Source: Anisodus tanguticus (lineage: Eukaryota > Streptophyta > Magnoliopsida > Solanales > Solanaceae). From it: DNA of 64,000 nt. The position numbers and the translations under genes were made by a program. The notes under the pieces are model-generated. The model saw only the letters and a program-made list of their open reading frames with translations. It had not been told where the DNA came from and did no database searches. Location of the stretch: positions 48,076,859-48,140,858 of the forward strand of contig CM067547.1 of assembly GCA_034509755.1 (NCBI GenBank), written 5' to 3'. Within the stretch, counting starts at the first letter, position 1. Each line of letters opens with the position of its first letter. Below, one piece after another: positions 21,863 to 30,856 of the stretch.

Positions 21863-22417
21863 AGGGTGATGATGCTCCTTCCAGCATGTCCTTGGATACT
21901 CTATCTCTACTTATTATCTTTGTTCGTATTGGAGAGACATATTCAGACTTTGTATTTTGTTTTTGGCCTGCGTGCCCATTTACTCAGACTTGTACTATTT
22001 TGATTAGTGTTCTTGTATGCCCATACTAGATCACTTGGGGGTGTTTTTGGATGTTTCAAACTATCATTTTCTTCCGCGTTATTTTGTGAGACAGAGATTT
22101 TAGTATTTGTATTCTTCCGCTTATTTATATCGTATCTTGCAAATGATTTAGGAAGTGATTTTCCTACTGATGGGTTATGTAGGTGCCACCATAATTTCTG
22201 AAAAGAGGCCGTGACAGTAATATTCCAAAAAATTGCACTAATCATAGATTGTTAATGGGTGGCACTTTGTCTGTTACTCTTGTCTTTGTTTTTGTTAGTA
22301 GTTGTAGGCTTGTTCTTCATCTCTTCTCTTCTTTCTGGTTCTGTTCTTCCCCTCAATTCAGTGAAAATCACTTTTCCTTGACTTTGAGCAGTGTCATGCA
22401 TATCCCCTTTGTTGTTT

Positions 22418-24172
22418 CTAGTTTCTGTTAGAGTCTATAGATAGAGCTTGGATTCTACCATAGTTTCTGGTACTCTTTCTACCCTTTGTTCTTTCTCTTG
22501 GTTTTCCTTTTCCTTTCTTTATCTTTTTGGCAATGTCACAAACTATCCTGGATTCCTCTGGTTCTTCAACATTTCTTTCTCTGTTGTTTTCTTCTTTTTG
22601 TGAACTCAGTTTTAATTGTGCTAACTCAACAAACAGATCTATAGGCTCATCATTCTTAACATAAGAAGGTAAACTAGAGGATTGTATTTCTCCTTCCTCC
22701 AATTCCTCCCCTTTTCTTCTAGAATTGGCCTCTTGACTTGTTTTGCTATCTCTTGTTTCATCTCTTTCTTTAGTGTTGCTCACATGTGAAGTATCTATTT
22801 GACTATCCATATGATTCAGCTAGCTACTGTCCCCTTTCTTCTCTTGTATAATATTTACCTCCCATTTTTCTTTTTGTTGTTCATTGGCCTTCTGTGTGTT
22901 CTTCTCTATTTCCTCAACTTGCCCTTCCATATTTTGCTCTACCACCTTTTGTTGCCCAGTATTCTCCTTGTGTCTCTTCTTTCTTTTCACCACTTCTTTA
23001 GGGGCCACAGTTTTGAATAGAACAATATTTTTCCTCTTTGGAGCCTTTTTAATTTTCTTCTTATTACCTTTCTACTTGAATCTCTTGCTGGAACTTTCTT
23101 TGTGCACCTTCTCCTCTTCCCTCTCTTGAGTCTTAAATTCACCCTTACTGTCTTTTCCTTCCTGCTGCTCCTCTTGATGTTGTGATTATGTATCTTTCTT
23201 CCCTTCTTCTACCCCTTTAGTATTACCTTTGTTGTTCTCCATGTCTTGATCCTTCTCTTGAGTGACTTTAGTAACTTGTGCAACTGCCTCCAACCTTTCT
23301 TTATCATTCCCTATTCTAATCTGCTCTTTCTTGTAGTTAATTCTTTCCAGAACTCTACACTCAACCATGTTATGCCCTAGTTTTTTGCAATGCTTACAAT
23401 ATTTAGGAGCACCCTCGTATTCTATTTTTTGATAGAATCCTTTTAAAGGTGAATTATCATATTCCATATCAATCCATAGTTGATCAATTTGAGGTTTCCT
23501 TAAATCAATCTCTACCCTAACCTTAGTCATATTTGGTCTAGTTCTATTTGCCGTAACAACATCTAGAGTCAGATATATCCCAACTGGTCTCAAAATTTGC
23601 TTCAAATAATGCCAATTATGGAGATGAAAGGGCAAACCTGGAAGGAGAACCCATGCTAGAGCAGTAGGAAGATCTTCTTCAGGTTTGAAGTCCGGAGACC
23701 GCTTCTGAAGCCACATTTGCATACCATCGATCTCTAGTATCCTTCTAAATCAGGTATTAGTGAAATCTTCTTCCGTAGTGAAATTTATGAAGAAATTGAA
23801 GTTATCAAACACCCCAATCGTAGTTGTACCTTTAACTGTGACCAATTCCTTGAATTGAGCCCTAATTTTATCAATTTGCGGGCGTGCTTTAAGAAATCGA
23901 CCCACTAATGTGTATCGATATTCCGCCGCAATGATTCCATAGTACTCTTGACCTTTGAATATAACCGCATATACTACGTTATGAAGAGTTTGTTTAGCAA
24001 TGACTTTTTCCCTTTCATGGCGATTTGGGGCTTGTAATGAAGTCGACGGAGCTGTAATTGTACTTGCATAGGTAATGGTTCCTTGATTTCCGACCTTAGG
24101 GTGCATCACCTCTTCAATCGGAGTCATTATAGCTATAGGACGCGCCGGAGGGAGGCCTTCCGGCACCTCCAT
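22418..24172 (-). pseudogene. LINE ORF1 (DUF4283 and zinc-knuckle protein), nearly intact
   Basis: Starting at the ATG at 24172, the N-terminal half is the DUF4283 domain of plant LINE ORF1 (HNVVYAVIFKGQEYYG, VGRFLKARPQID, FNFFINFTTEEDF). A single TGA near 23748, where relatives have Trp, interrupts it. The same frame then continues with WLQKRSPDFKPEEDLPTA, WVLLPGLPFH and a CCHC zinc knuckle, CKHCKKLGHNMVEC. A Lys/Glu-rich tail follows, with frame breaks near 23180-22820, ending at 22418. The protein binds element RNA. The N-terminal two thirds show only one nonsense change. Confidence 0.85.
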
Positions 24173-24350
24173 GGAGGTGGCGCGTGGTTACAGTTGAAAA
24201 ATATAACCGTTGGATACAGTTACTTTGAGGAGAGAGAAGAGAGCATAATTTTTGCTGAATAATTTTTAAGGTACCATAATATTGATTCGTTAATGACTAT
24301 GGACAATTTCGAACCAAAATAATAACTATGGTGTTGGGGTTTTTTGCCCA

Positions 24351-24486
24351 TTTTCTTATCGTATTTGGGTTTTACTTTTATCTTGAAGGAAAGTAAAAGT
24401 ATTACTTCCTCTATCCAGTTTTCTTATCATATTTGAATTTTACTTTTATATTGAAGGAAAGTAAAAGTATTACTTCCTCCATTCAA
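24351..24486. repeat. 68-bp tandem duplication
   Basis: 24351-24418 and 24419-24486 are near-identical units (TTTTCTTATCRTATTTG...ATTACTTCCTC). Confidence 0.9.
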
Positions 24487-25205
24487 TTTTATTTGTCACA
24501 TATTGACTTTACACGCTTATTAAGAGTCAAAATAGAATTGAAGGTTTATCATATTACCCCTAATTATTGCTAATTAGCTAATGATTGAAATCAATTAAAA
24601 TTTATCAAACAAATGTGCAACCAACTAATTAATTAACGAGTTACAACAATTCACATATTTCCCATAAAAAAAGTAGTGTTAGAAAAAGGAATTGGAAAAT
24701 TTGACTTGTTAATTACTAAGGGCAAAATAAAAAAAATGGTAAATTATCTCTTAATTTTTTTAAGTGGATAAGTAAAATTTGACAACTATATTTATAGTCT
24801 GTTTGGCCAAGCTTCTAAAATCAACTTATTTTCAAAAGTATTTTTTCTAAAAGTGCTTTTTTAAAAAATACTTTTGTATGAAAATCAGTTTGTGTTTGGC
24901 CAATTAATTTTAAATGTACTTTTGAGTAGCAATTAGTGTTTAACCAAACTTTTAAAAAGTGCTTCTAAGTGTATATTCTCAAAAGTACTTTTCAAAAAAA
25001 GTGTTTTGGGCAAAAATTATTTTTTAGCTTCTGAAAAACTGTTTCTGCTACTCCGCAGAAACACTTATTTTCTCTCAAAAACTTGACCAAACACCTCATT
25101 TTTTTTAAAATAAGCACTTATTAAAAAAAAAACACTTTTGGAGAAAAATAAGCTTGGCCAAACATGTTATTAGTATAGTAGACAAGTAAAACTGGCTGGA
25201 TGAAG
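24473..25205. mobile_element. Stowaway-like MITE with a second MITE inside
   Basis: The left end CTTCCTCCATTCAATTTTAT and the inverted right end (reverse complement CTTCATCCAGCCAGTTTTAC) are flanked by TA on both sides (24471-24472 and 25206-25207), the Tc1/mariner-type target. The interior carries a GTTTGGCC-ended MITE. There is no coding potential. Confidence 0.65.
24801..25163. mobile_element. MITE with 14-bp perfect inverted ends
   Basis: It starts GTTTGGCCAAGCTT and ends AAGCTTGGCCAAAC, a perfect 14-bp terminal inverted repeat. The interior is rich in AAAAGTGCTTTT and AAAAGTACTTTT motifs, typical of a Solanaceae non-autonomous DNA element. No clear target duplication was found. Confidence 0.85.
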
Positions 25206-25809
25206 TACCATAATTACTTTTATTTGTCGCGAAAGAAAAATATATTTCTCTCCATATTTTGCTATTTCTTACTTTGGAGGAAAAATGTTGGACATCTATA
25301 AATTTAATAATTCATTCCCATAACTACAACATCCACAATGTAGTGGTTTAGAAAGTTTTGTCTAGGATGAAATTTTCCTCTGAATAGATTTTTATTTTTT
25401 TATATTAGATTTCTCTTATATGTAGGTCAATTGATCAAAAATATTATGCCTTTTTAGTGTATTCGTCGTTCAAAGTTTGTAATTGTTAACTTCCACACGA
25501 GGGTCTGATTTTTTCTATCCCAACAGAAGATATAATGAACACTTTTAACAGTGGGTAAAGTTAGACCATTTTAAATTAAAATGACAGAGATAAATCTAGA
25601 TGTTCTTTCTAAAATAAATGCAATCAAACATCTCTATAAAAGCGTCATTTGTTCTTATAAATTTTTATTGCTATAATAAAATATTGTTACAGAGAACTTA
25701 TGAAACATGACCATTATAGTGAAATATTGTGACAGAGAATGACTCTTATAGAGAATGAACGTTATAGAGAGATATGATTGTATGCTTTTATAATCCAAAA
25801 AATGTAATA
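25206..25809. other. AT-rich spacer, nothing recognised
   Basis: No coding frame or element end was recognised. Short TATAGAGAATGA-type direct repeats occur at about 25690-25780. Confidence 0.5.
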
Positions 25810-26325
25810 GTATGCTATAGACCTGTCCAAAGCTCGAGTCAGGGCCGGATCAGGTGGCTTTTTTTTTCTGTTGGCTTGACCCTGGCCCGACCCTGACCCT
25901 ATTTTTTTTAAAAAATTCTGACCCTGACCCGCTATACAAAACTAAATAAAACAGTAAGCAAAAATACATCATAATCAACATCACGATAATTCATCACGAA
26001 TTCACTATAATTTAAAGTTTCAAACCAACATCACACACGATAATTACAAACCAACAGTAAGCAAACATCATCAACATAAGCAAACAATGCAATTACAATA
26101 ATTTAAATTAACAGTAAGCAAAAAATAAATAGTCTTCTTCATAATCATAAATTAATTACAATAATTCATTCAACATCATCATAAGCATCGTCATCGTCAC
26201 TAGATTCTCTTCGTTTGTCCCTTCACCTACATAAGTAAAAAATAAATATTAATAAAGCAAAAATAATATAAATTATTTTAAAAATATAAATATATATATG
26301 TATATAATATACCTTCCGCAAGAAC

Positions 26326-28280
26326 TCAATCACGAAGGCAAACCAAAGCTTGCACAGTTTTTGGTTTCAAAGAACTTCTAGTAGCTGATATTGTTTTCCC
26401 ACCAATGCTAAAAGCATATTCAGATGCTACAGTTGAGACATGAATGGTTAAGAGATCACGAGCCATTACTGCGAGAATTGGATATCGAGCTGAAGACTTA
26501 TACCAAAAGTCTAAAATATAGAAATCATCATCCCTTGGACGATTTGGTTCCTCTAAATACAAATCCAACTCACTCTTACCAACTGCATTATTTTCTATCT
26601 CTATAGTCACAAATATATCATAATCTTCAAAATCCGATAAAGTATCTTGAGTAATAAAATTGCCACCACTAGTACTAGATCCATCTACACTATTATGTAT
26701 ATTTGTGTCACTATCGATGACCCTTTTATACTCCTCAAACCATACCTTAATAGTGTTCATGATACGATCAATGTGCTTTTGACAACCTTCATCCCCATGC
26801 ATCTTAACAATACAATACTTTAAATATATCATTTTATAACGGGGGGTCCAAAAGTGTAGCACAACTCAATGAAAGGTTATACTCACTCCAATACTTGTTA
26901 AATTTGCATCGCATATCACTTAACATATCACCTAAAAAGTTATCTTCACTCCTAGAAAGGTCAAGCAAAGCTTTATAAACTTTCCATACTCCTAAAACAT
27001 AAGAATTAGAAGTGTGATGCTTTGAAGCTGAAAATAAGTTAGTCACGTCATAAAATACTTTTAAAAACTTGTGAACTTGACTAACTTTGTCCCAAGAATT
27101 AAGTGGAGGAGCCAATTCCTTAACCTTCACATCTCTAGCAGCAACATATATGAACACATCCTTGTAGTGAAGGACACGATCCATCAACATATAGGTAGAG
27201 TTCCACCTCACAGGAGTATCAAGTCTAAACCTTTTAGCAACTCGCAAGTTAAACTTTTTTTCAGCAATGTCAAAAAAGTTTTTTCGTCTAGTGGAAGACC
27301 TATCAATGCACTTTACCATATTTCTAATGCTCTCAAGTATTTCTCCAATATGATTCAATCCAGATTGCATAAATTCAAAATATGTGCACAACATTGAACA
27401 TGAAAAATACTTCCACCATCAACAAGAGAATGCTTGGAAAGAATGTGACTTTTAATCAATCTCATCATCGAAAAATTATATGTAGCATTATCGGTTGTGA
27501 TTGTAAGAACTTTGTGCTCCAAGTTTCATTGACCCAAAAATAAGATTAACTCATCAGAAGTACAAGTAGAATCATACGGAGGAATCAATGACCTAAATCT
27601 TATGATTCTTTTTTGCAAACACCAATTAAAATCCACAAAGTGGGCAGTCACACATATATATTCTTCCCTGGTATATTTGCATTTCCAATTATCAGTTGTC
27701 AAACATACCTTTCCAGGATCCTTAGCAATAAACTCTTTCAAATTATCCCTCTCCTTCACAAACATGTCAAATAACTCTCTCGTGGTTATTTGTTTACTAA
27801 AAGGTTTAAATTGTAGATTTAACCTTCTAGCCATTCTCCTAAATCCTCTATTTTGTACTATAATAAATGGACGCATTTCTTCAATCAAGTAAAACATGAT
27901 AGCTATTCTACTATCAGAATCATCATACTTAACTTTATTTAAAATAGTGGAACCATCAACATTAGTTTCGGCAGACAACATGTATTGTTTAATATCTTGA
28001 TGCATCTTATGAGGACATCTTTCTAAATGACGTTTCAAATGCGAAGTTCCATGCTTACTATTAGCAGTCAACTCACGCTTACAATGATTGCAGCTAGCTT
28101 TAGTCATGTCCGAGTTAGCCCCAATAATTTTCTCAAATTCAGTGCAAACACCAGATTGTTTTTGCTTATTTAAAACTTGATTATATTCAATAAACCATCA
28201 TGTGTTTCTTTTGCTATAGATGCATTAGAGGTACATGTAGAATTGGCGTTGTTGTTTTCGCTAGCTCGTTTCATATTATA
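26326..28280 (-). pseudogene. hAT transposase, frameshifted
   Basis: The likely start is the Met at about 28277 (MKRASENNNAN). A frameshift near 28180 leads into the BED zinc finger, CNHCKRELTANSKHGTSHLKRH (about 28090-28010). The RNase-H-like catalytic region follows with DNWKCKYTREEYICVTAHF at about 27700. The segment 27400-27525 (TTDNATYNFSMM, VQCCAHILNL) is in another frame, then LDTPVRWNSTYMLMDRV at about 27200. The C-terminal hAT dimerisation region (VASEYAFSIGG, ISATRSSLKPKTVQALV) ends at 26326. Breaks near 28180, 27525, 27390 and 26850 prevent a full product. It would cut and paste the element as a nuclear dimer. Confidence 0.9.
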
Positions 28281-28474
28281 ATTGAATTCTGTGAAATAAG
28301 AAATTACAAAATTAATCACAGCGACAGAAATTATAAAATACAGCGACAAAAATAACAAAATTAATCACAGGAGACATAGACATTAATACAAAATTACGAA
28401 TACAGCTGCAGAAAGCAGATGCAGATGCAGAAAGCAGAAAGAATATCAAAGAAAGCATATGCAAAAACTGGCAG

Positions 28475-28760
28475 AAATTACAAAATTAATAACATGTATA
28501 TTGTAAATTTCACAATCACAACAGGTAGCAGATGCAGAAATTACAAAGTGTAGAAGAAGCCCAACAAAAAATTACAAAGCAGAAATTACAAAACATATTC
28601 AGATGGCAGAAATTACAAAATTAATGACATGTATATTGTAAATTTCACAACCCCAACAGGTAGCAGATGCAGAAATTACAAAGCGAAGAAGAAGCCCAGC
28701 AAAAAATTACAAAGCAGATTCATATGCAGAAATTACAAAGCAGACATTACAAAAAACTGG
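28475..28760. repeat. Tandem repeat of about 140 bp in the hAT 5' region
   Basis: Two units share the ATTAATRACATGTATATTGTAAATTTCACAA run and the AGGTAGCAGATGCAGAAATTACAAAG block. Shorter CAGAAATTACAAA motifs are scattered on both sides. It lies upstream of the transposase start. Confidence 0.8.
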
Positions 28761-29447
28761 CAGAAAGCTGAAAGCTTTTCAACACCAACAAAAGGAAGAA
28801 AGCGTAGAAGAAGCCCAACAAATTTTATTATCTGTGAAGCACACATGCAGAAAGAAGATGCAAAAACAGGCGTAGAAGAAAAGAACAAAAGGGAGAAAGA
28901 TGGCGTAGAAGAAGCTATTGCAGAGAAAGAATGGAACTTACCTATGAAATGAATGGAAACTTACCTATGAATTGCAGAGACCGGATTGAAGTGGAGATGA
29001 TTGCGCTGCGGCGCTTACAATAAATGAAGGGTTGTATTTGTTGAATGTTATCCCTTCACTTATATAGTGAAGGGTTAAGTGACGGGTCACTGTTCTGGTC
29101 GGCCCGGGTCGGGTCAGAGGGGTTAAAAAAATCTGACCCTGGCCCGACCCTGACCCTGATCTGGTCCCCACTTTTTCGGGTCGAGTGGCTCGCGGGTCAG
29201 CTATAAGCTAATCCTGGCCCTGATTTTTTCGAGTCGGGTCGGATCGGACCGGGCGGATTCCCGACCCGGTGGACAGGTCTAGTATGCTACATCACCTCTT
29301 ACGCAGGTATTAATTATATTTCAAATAATAATATGGGGTTTTAGATCGCCTATAAAGTTAAAATGTGTAATTGATTTTTTTAAATAAGTTTAGGGGGCAA
29401 CTAATATTATATTTTATTTTAACCAAACATATAGTGATGTAAAAATA

Positions 29448-30536
29448 AGGGATAAAGGAATTGTTACCTCCAAACTTTGGTCAAAATTGCTACGACATAT
29501 CTTACCTTTTCAGGGGTCTCATTACCCCTGAACTTTTTAAAAATGGAATAATTACCACTCTAAACGCTGACGTAGTAAGGAGAGTGTATTTCACTATATT
29601 TAGGAGAGTGAGAAGCATAAAATCTGACACGTGTCATTTTTTAATTAGGTACTTCACATTTAATTACACCTAATTAATTATCATTAAAGCTTCAAATTTT
29701 TTCCTAACCTGATTTTTTATAAAACAAATCTGGAAAACTTAATGTTTTAATTAAAATTTGTATTTTCTTAAAATATGGAAAACTGAAATTTTTAAAGAAA
29801 ATGCGGAAAATCCATTTTTTTCAAAAAATAAATCTAAAAAATTGAGTTTTCATATTAAAAATGGGGACTTTTTTAAATCTGGAAAACTGATTATTTTTTC
29901 TATATATGAAAAAAAAATCTAGTTTTCCAGATTTAGATTTAAAAAAATGGGTTTTACAAATTTTAGAAAAATAATTATTTTTTCAAATTTTTATAAAACT
30001 CCAATTTTTTAAACACTTTTCCAGAGTTTTTTAAAAAATAATTCATATTTTATTTGAAAAATAAAATCATGAAAATCTAGATTTTTAGGACATTTTAAAA
30101 TAAAAATATCAGTTTTCCATATTTAAAAAAAATCCATTTCTTCAGATTGTTTTTTTTTAAATAAAGGGTTTAAAAAAATCAAATTTTCAGACTTTTTTTT
30201 AAAAAAAATCCATTTTCATATTTTAAAAAGAAAATTCAGTTTTTCATTTTTTTTAAAAAAATTGCCACGTAAGCAAAAAGATATTTTTTTTTAAAAATGA
30301 AAAAATAAATATACATGTGTCAAGAAGAGTGTATGTGACTCTCCCACAAGAGACTAAATATTCAGTTTCAGAGCAATAACTATTCAGTTTTAAAAAAGTT
30401 CAGGAGTAATAATAGTTAAAAAAGTAGTAATAACTATTCGGTTTTAAAAAAATTCAGGAGTAATAGGATATTTAAAAATATAAAATGTGTCATTAACATC
30501 TTTGTCCAAAGTTGAGAGTAATGGTCTCTTATCCTA
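29448..30536. mobile_element. AT-rich element with diverged inverted ends
   Basis: The left end (AAGGGATAAAGGAATTGTTACC, then CCAAACTTTGGTCAAA) and the reverse complement of the right end (TAGGATAAGAG, then TTACTCTCAACTTTGGACAAA) are similar inverted repeats. The interior is extremely A/T rich, with many TTTTCCAGATTT-type near-palindromes, and has no coding frame. It looks like an old non-autonomous DNA element, perhaps Mutator-like; the class is not certain. Confidence 0.6.
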
Positions 30537-30856
30537 AAAAGAAAGAGTAGCAAATGCAATTTTGTGAGTGACAGTTATTTCCCCCGCCAAGAACGTCGAC
30601 AATGGACACACATATACAAAAAGCTCGGCGAAAGATTCAAACAATTCCTATTTTTTCTCGTCTCCAACAATGTCACATCCATTACAGATCCACTTCACTC
30701 AAGCAATTCATCGATCACTTGATCGACAGTCACTGTATACTTCTTTTTTTCTTCTTTTGAAGTATTTCGAAAGAATTAGCTATTTTGTTAATTCCATGGA
30801 TGTATAGATGAAGTATTGATTTGATGTAGACTGAGATTTAGTCTCCAATACTAAAG
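30537..30856 (+). promoter_or_regulatory. Promoter and leader region of the myosin gene
   Basis: This lies between the AT-rich element and the inferred first exon. It contains C-rich and CT-rich leader-like sequence (TTTTTTCTCGTCTCC, CTTCTTTTTTTCTTCTTTTG). A tiny upstream ORF (ATG GAT GTA TAG, 30796-30807) precedes the inferred start. No clear TATA box was found. The transcription start cannot be placed. Confidence 0.45.

Larger units (their letters stand above)
19185..22216 (-). mobile_element. Solo LTR (about 3 kb) of a Gypsy-type element
   Basis: The plus strand reads TGTAATGATC...GGCCGTGACA, that is TG...CA at both ends, with flanks CTAAT and GTAAT that agree in four of five bases (target duplication). 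It sits precisely inside the LINE endonuclease and carries no coding domain, so it is a lone LTR left by recombination. Its style and several inner blocks, such as the GGCCTATGATGTCTATGGGG and GCAGATTCAGTACC regions, resemble the 56234-59226 LTR of the minus-strand Gypsy element. The minus orientation is taken from that resemblance. Confidence 0.8.
18661..22245 (-). pseudogene. LINE ORF2 endonuclease domain, interrupted by a solo LTR
   Basis: ORF2 begins at the ATG at 22245 with MISAIFWNI, the usual start of an L1-type endonuclease (WNIRG). The LTR 19185-22216 is inserted directly after that motif. On its far side the endonuclease continues with IFVIVIYAKFTPEE and GPWCMGGDFNVI, the GDFN catalytic-region motif, with a few stops, to about 18661. 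The enzyme nicks target DNA to prime reverse transcription; this copy cannot make it. Confidence 0.85.
14914..24245 (-). mobile_element. L1-type LINE, full length but damaged, split by a solo LTR
   Basis: Reading leftwards there are ORF1 (from 24172), ORF2 with endonuclease, reverse transcriptase and RNase H, a short 3' region and a poly-A tail (poly-T at about 14914-14928 on the plus strand, after the GGCTTAATTAAAA end). Without the 3,032-bp LTR (19185-22216) the element is about 6.3 kb, the normal length of a plant L1. Both ORFs carry stops and shifts. The 5' end near 24245 is approximate because no clear target duplication was found. Confidence 0.88.
25818..29281 (-). mobile_element. hAT DNA transposon, 3.46 kb
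   Basis: Ends TAGACCTGTCCA... and ...TGGACAGGTCTA are terminal inverted repeats of the hAT kind. They are flanked by a perfect 8-bp target duplication GTATGCTA (25810-25817 and 29282-29289). Inside is a minus-strand hAT transposase with a BED zinc finger and a C-terminal dimerisation region, damaged by frameshifts. Subterminal CTGACCC/GGCCCGACCC repeats occur at both ends. The clean duplication and ends point to a fairly recent insertion. Confidence 0.95.
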
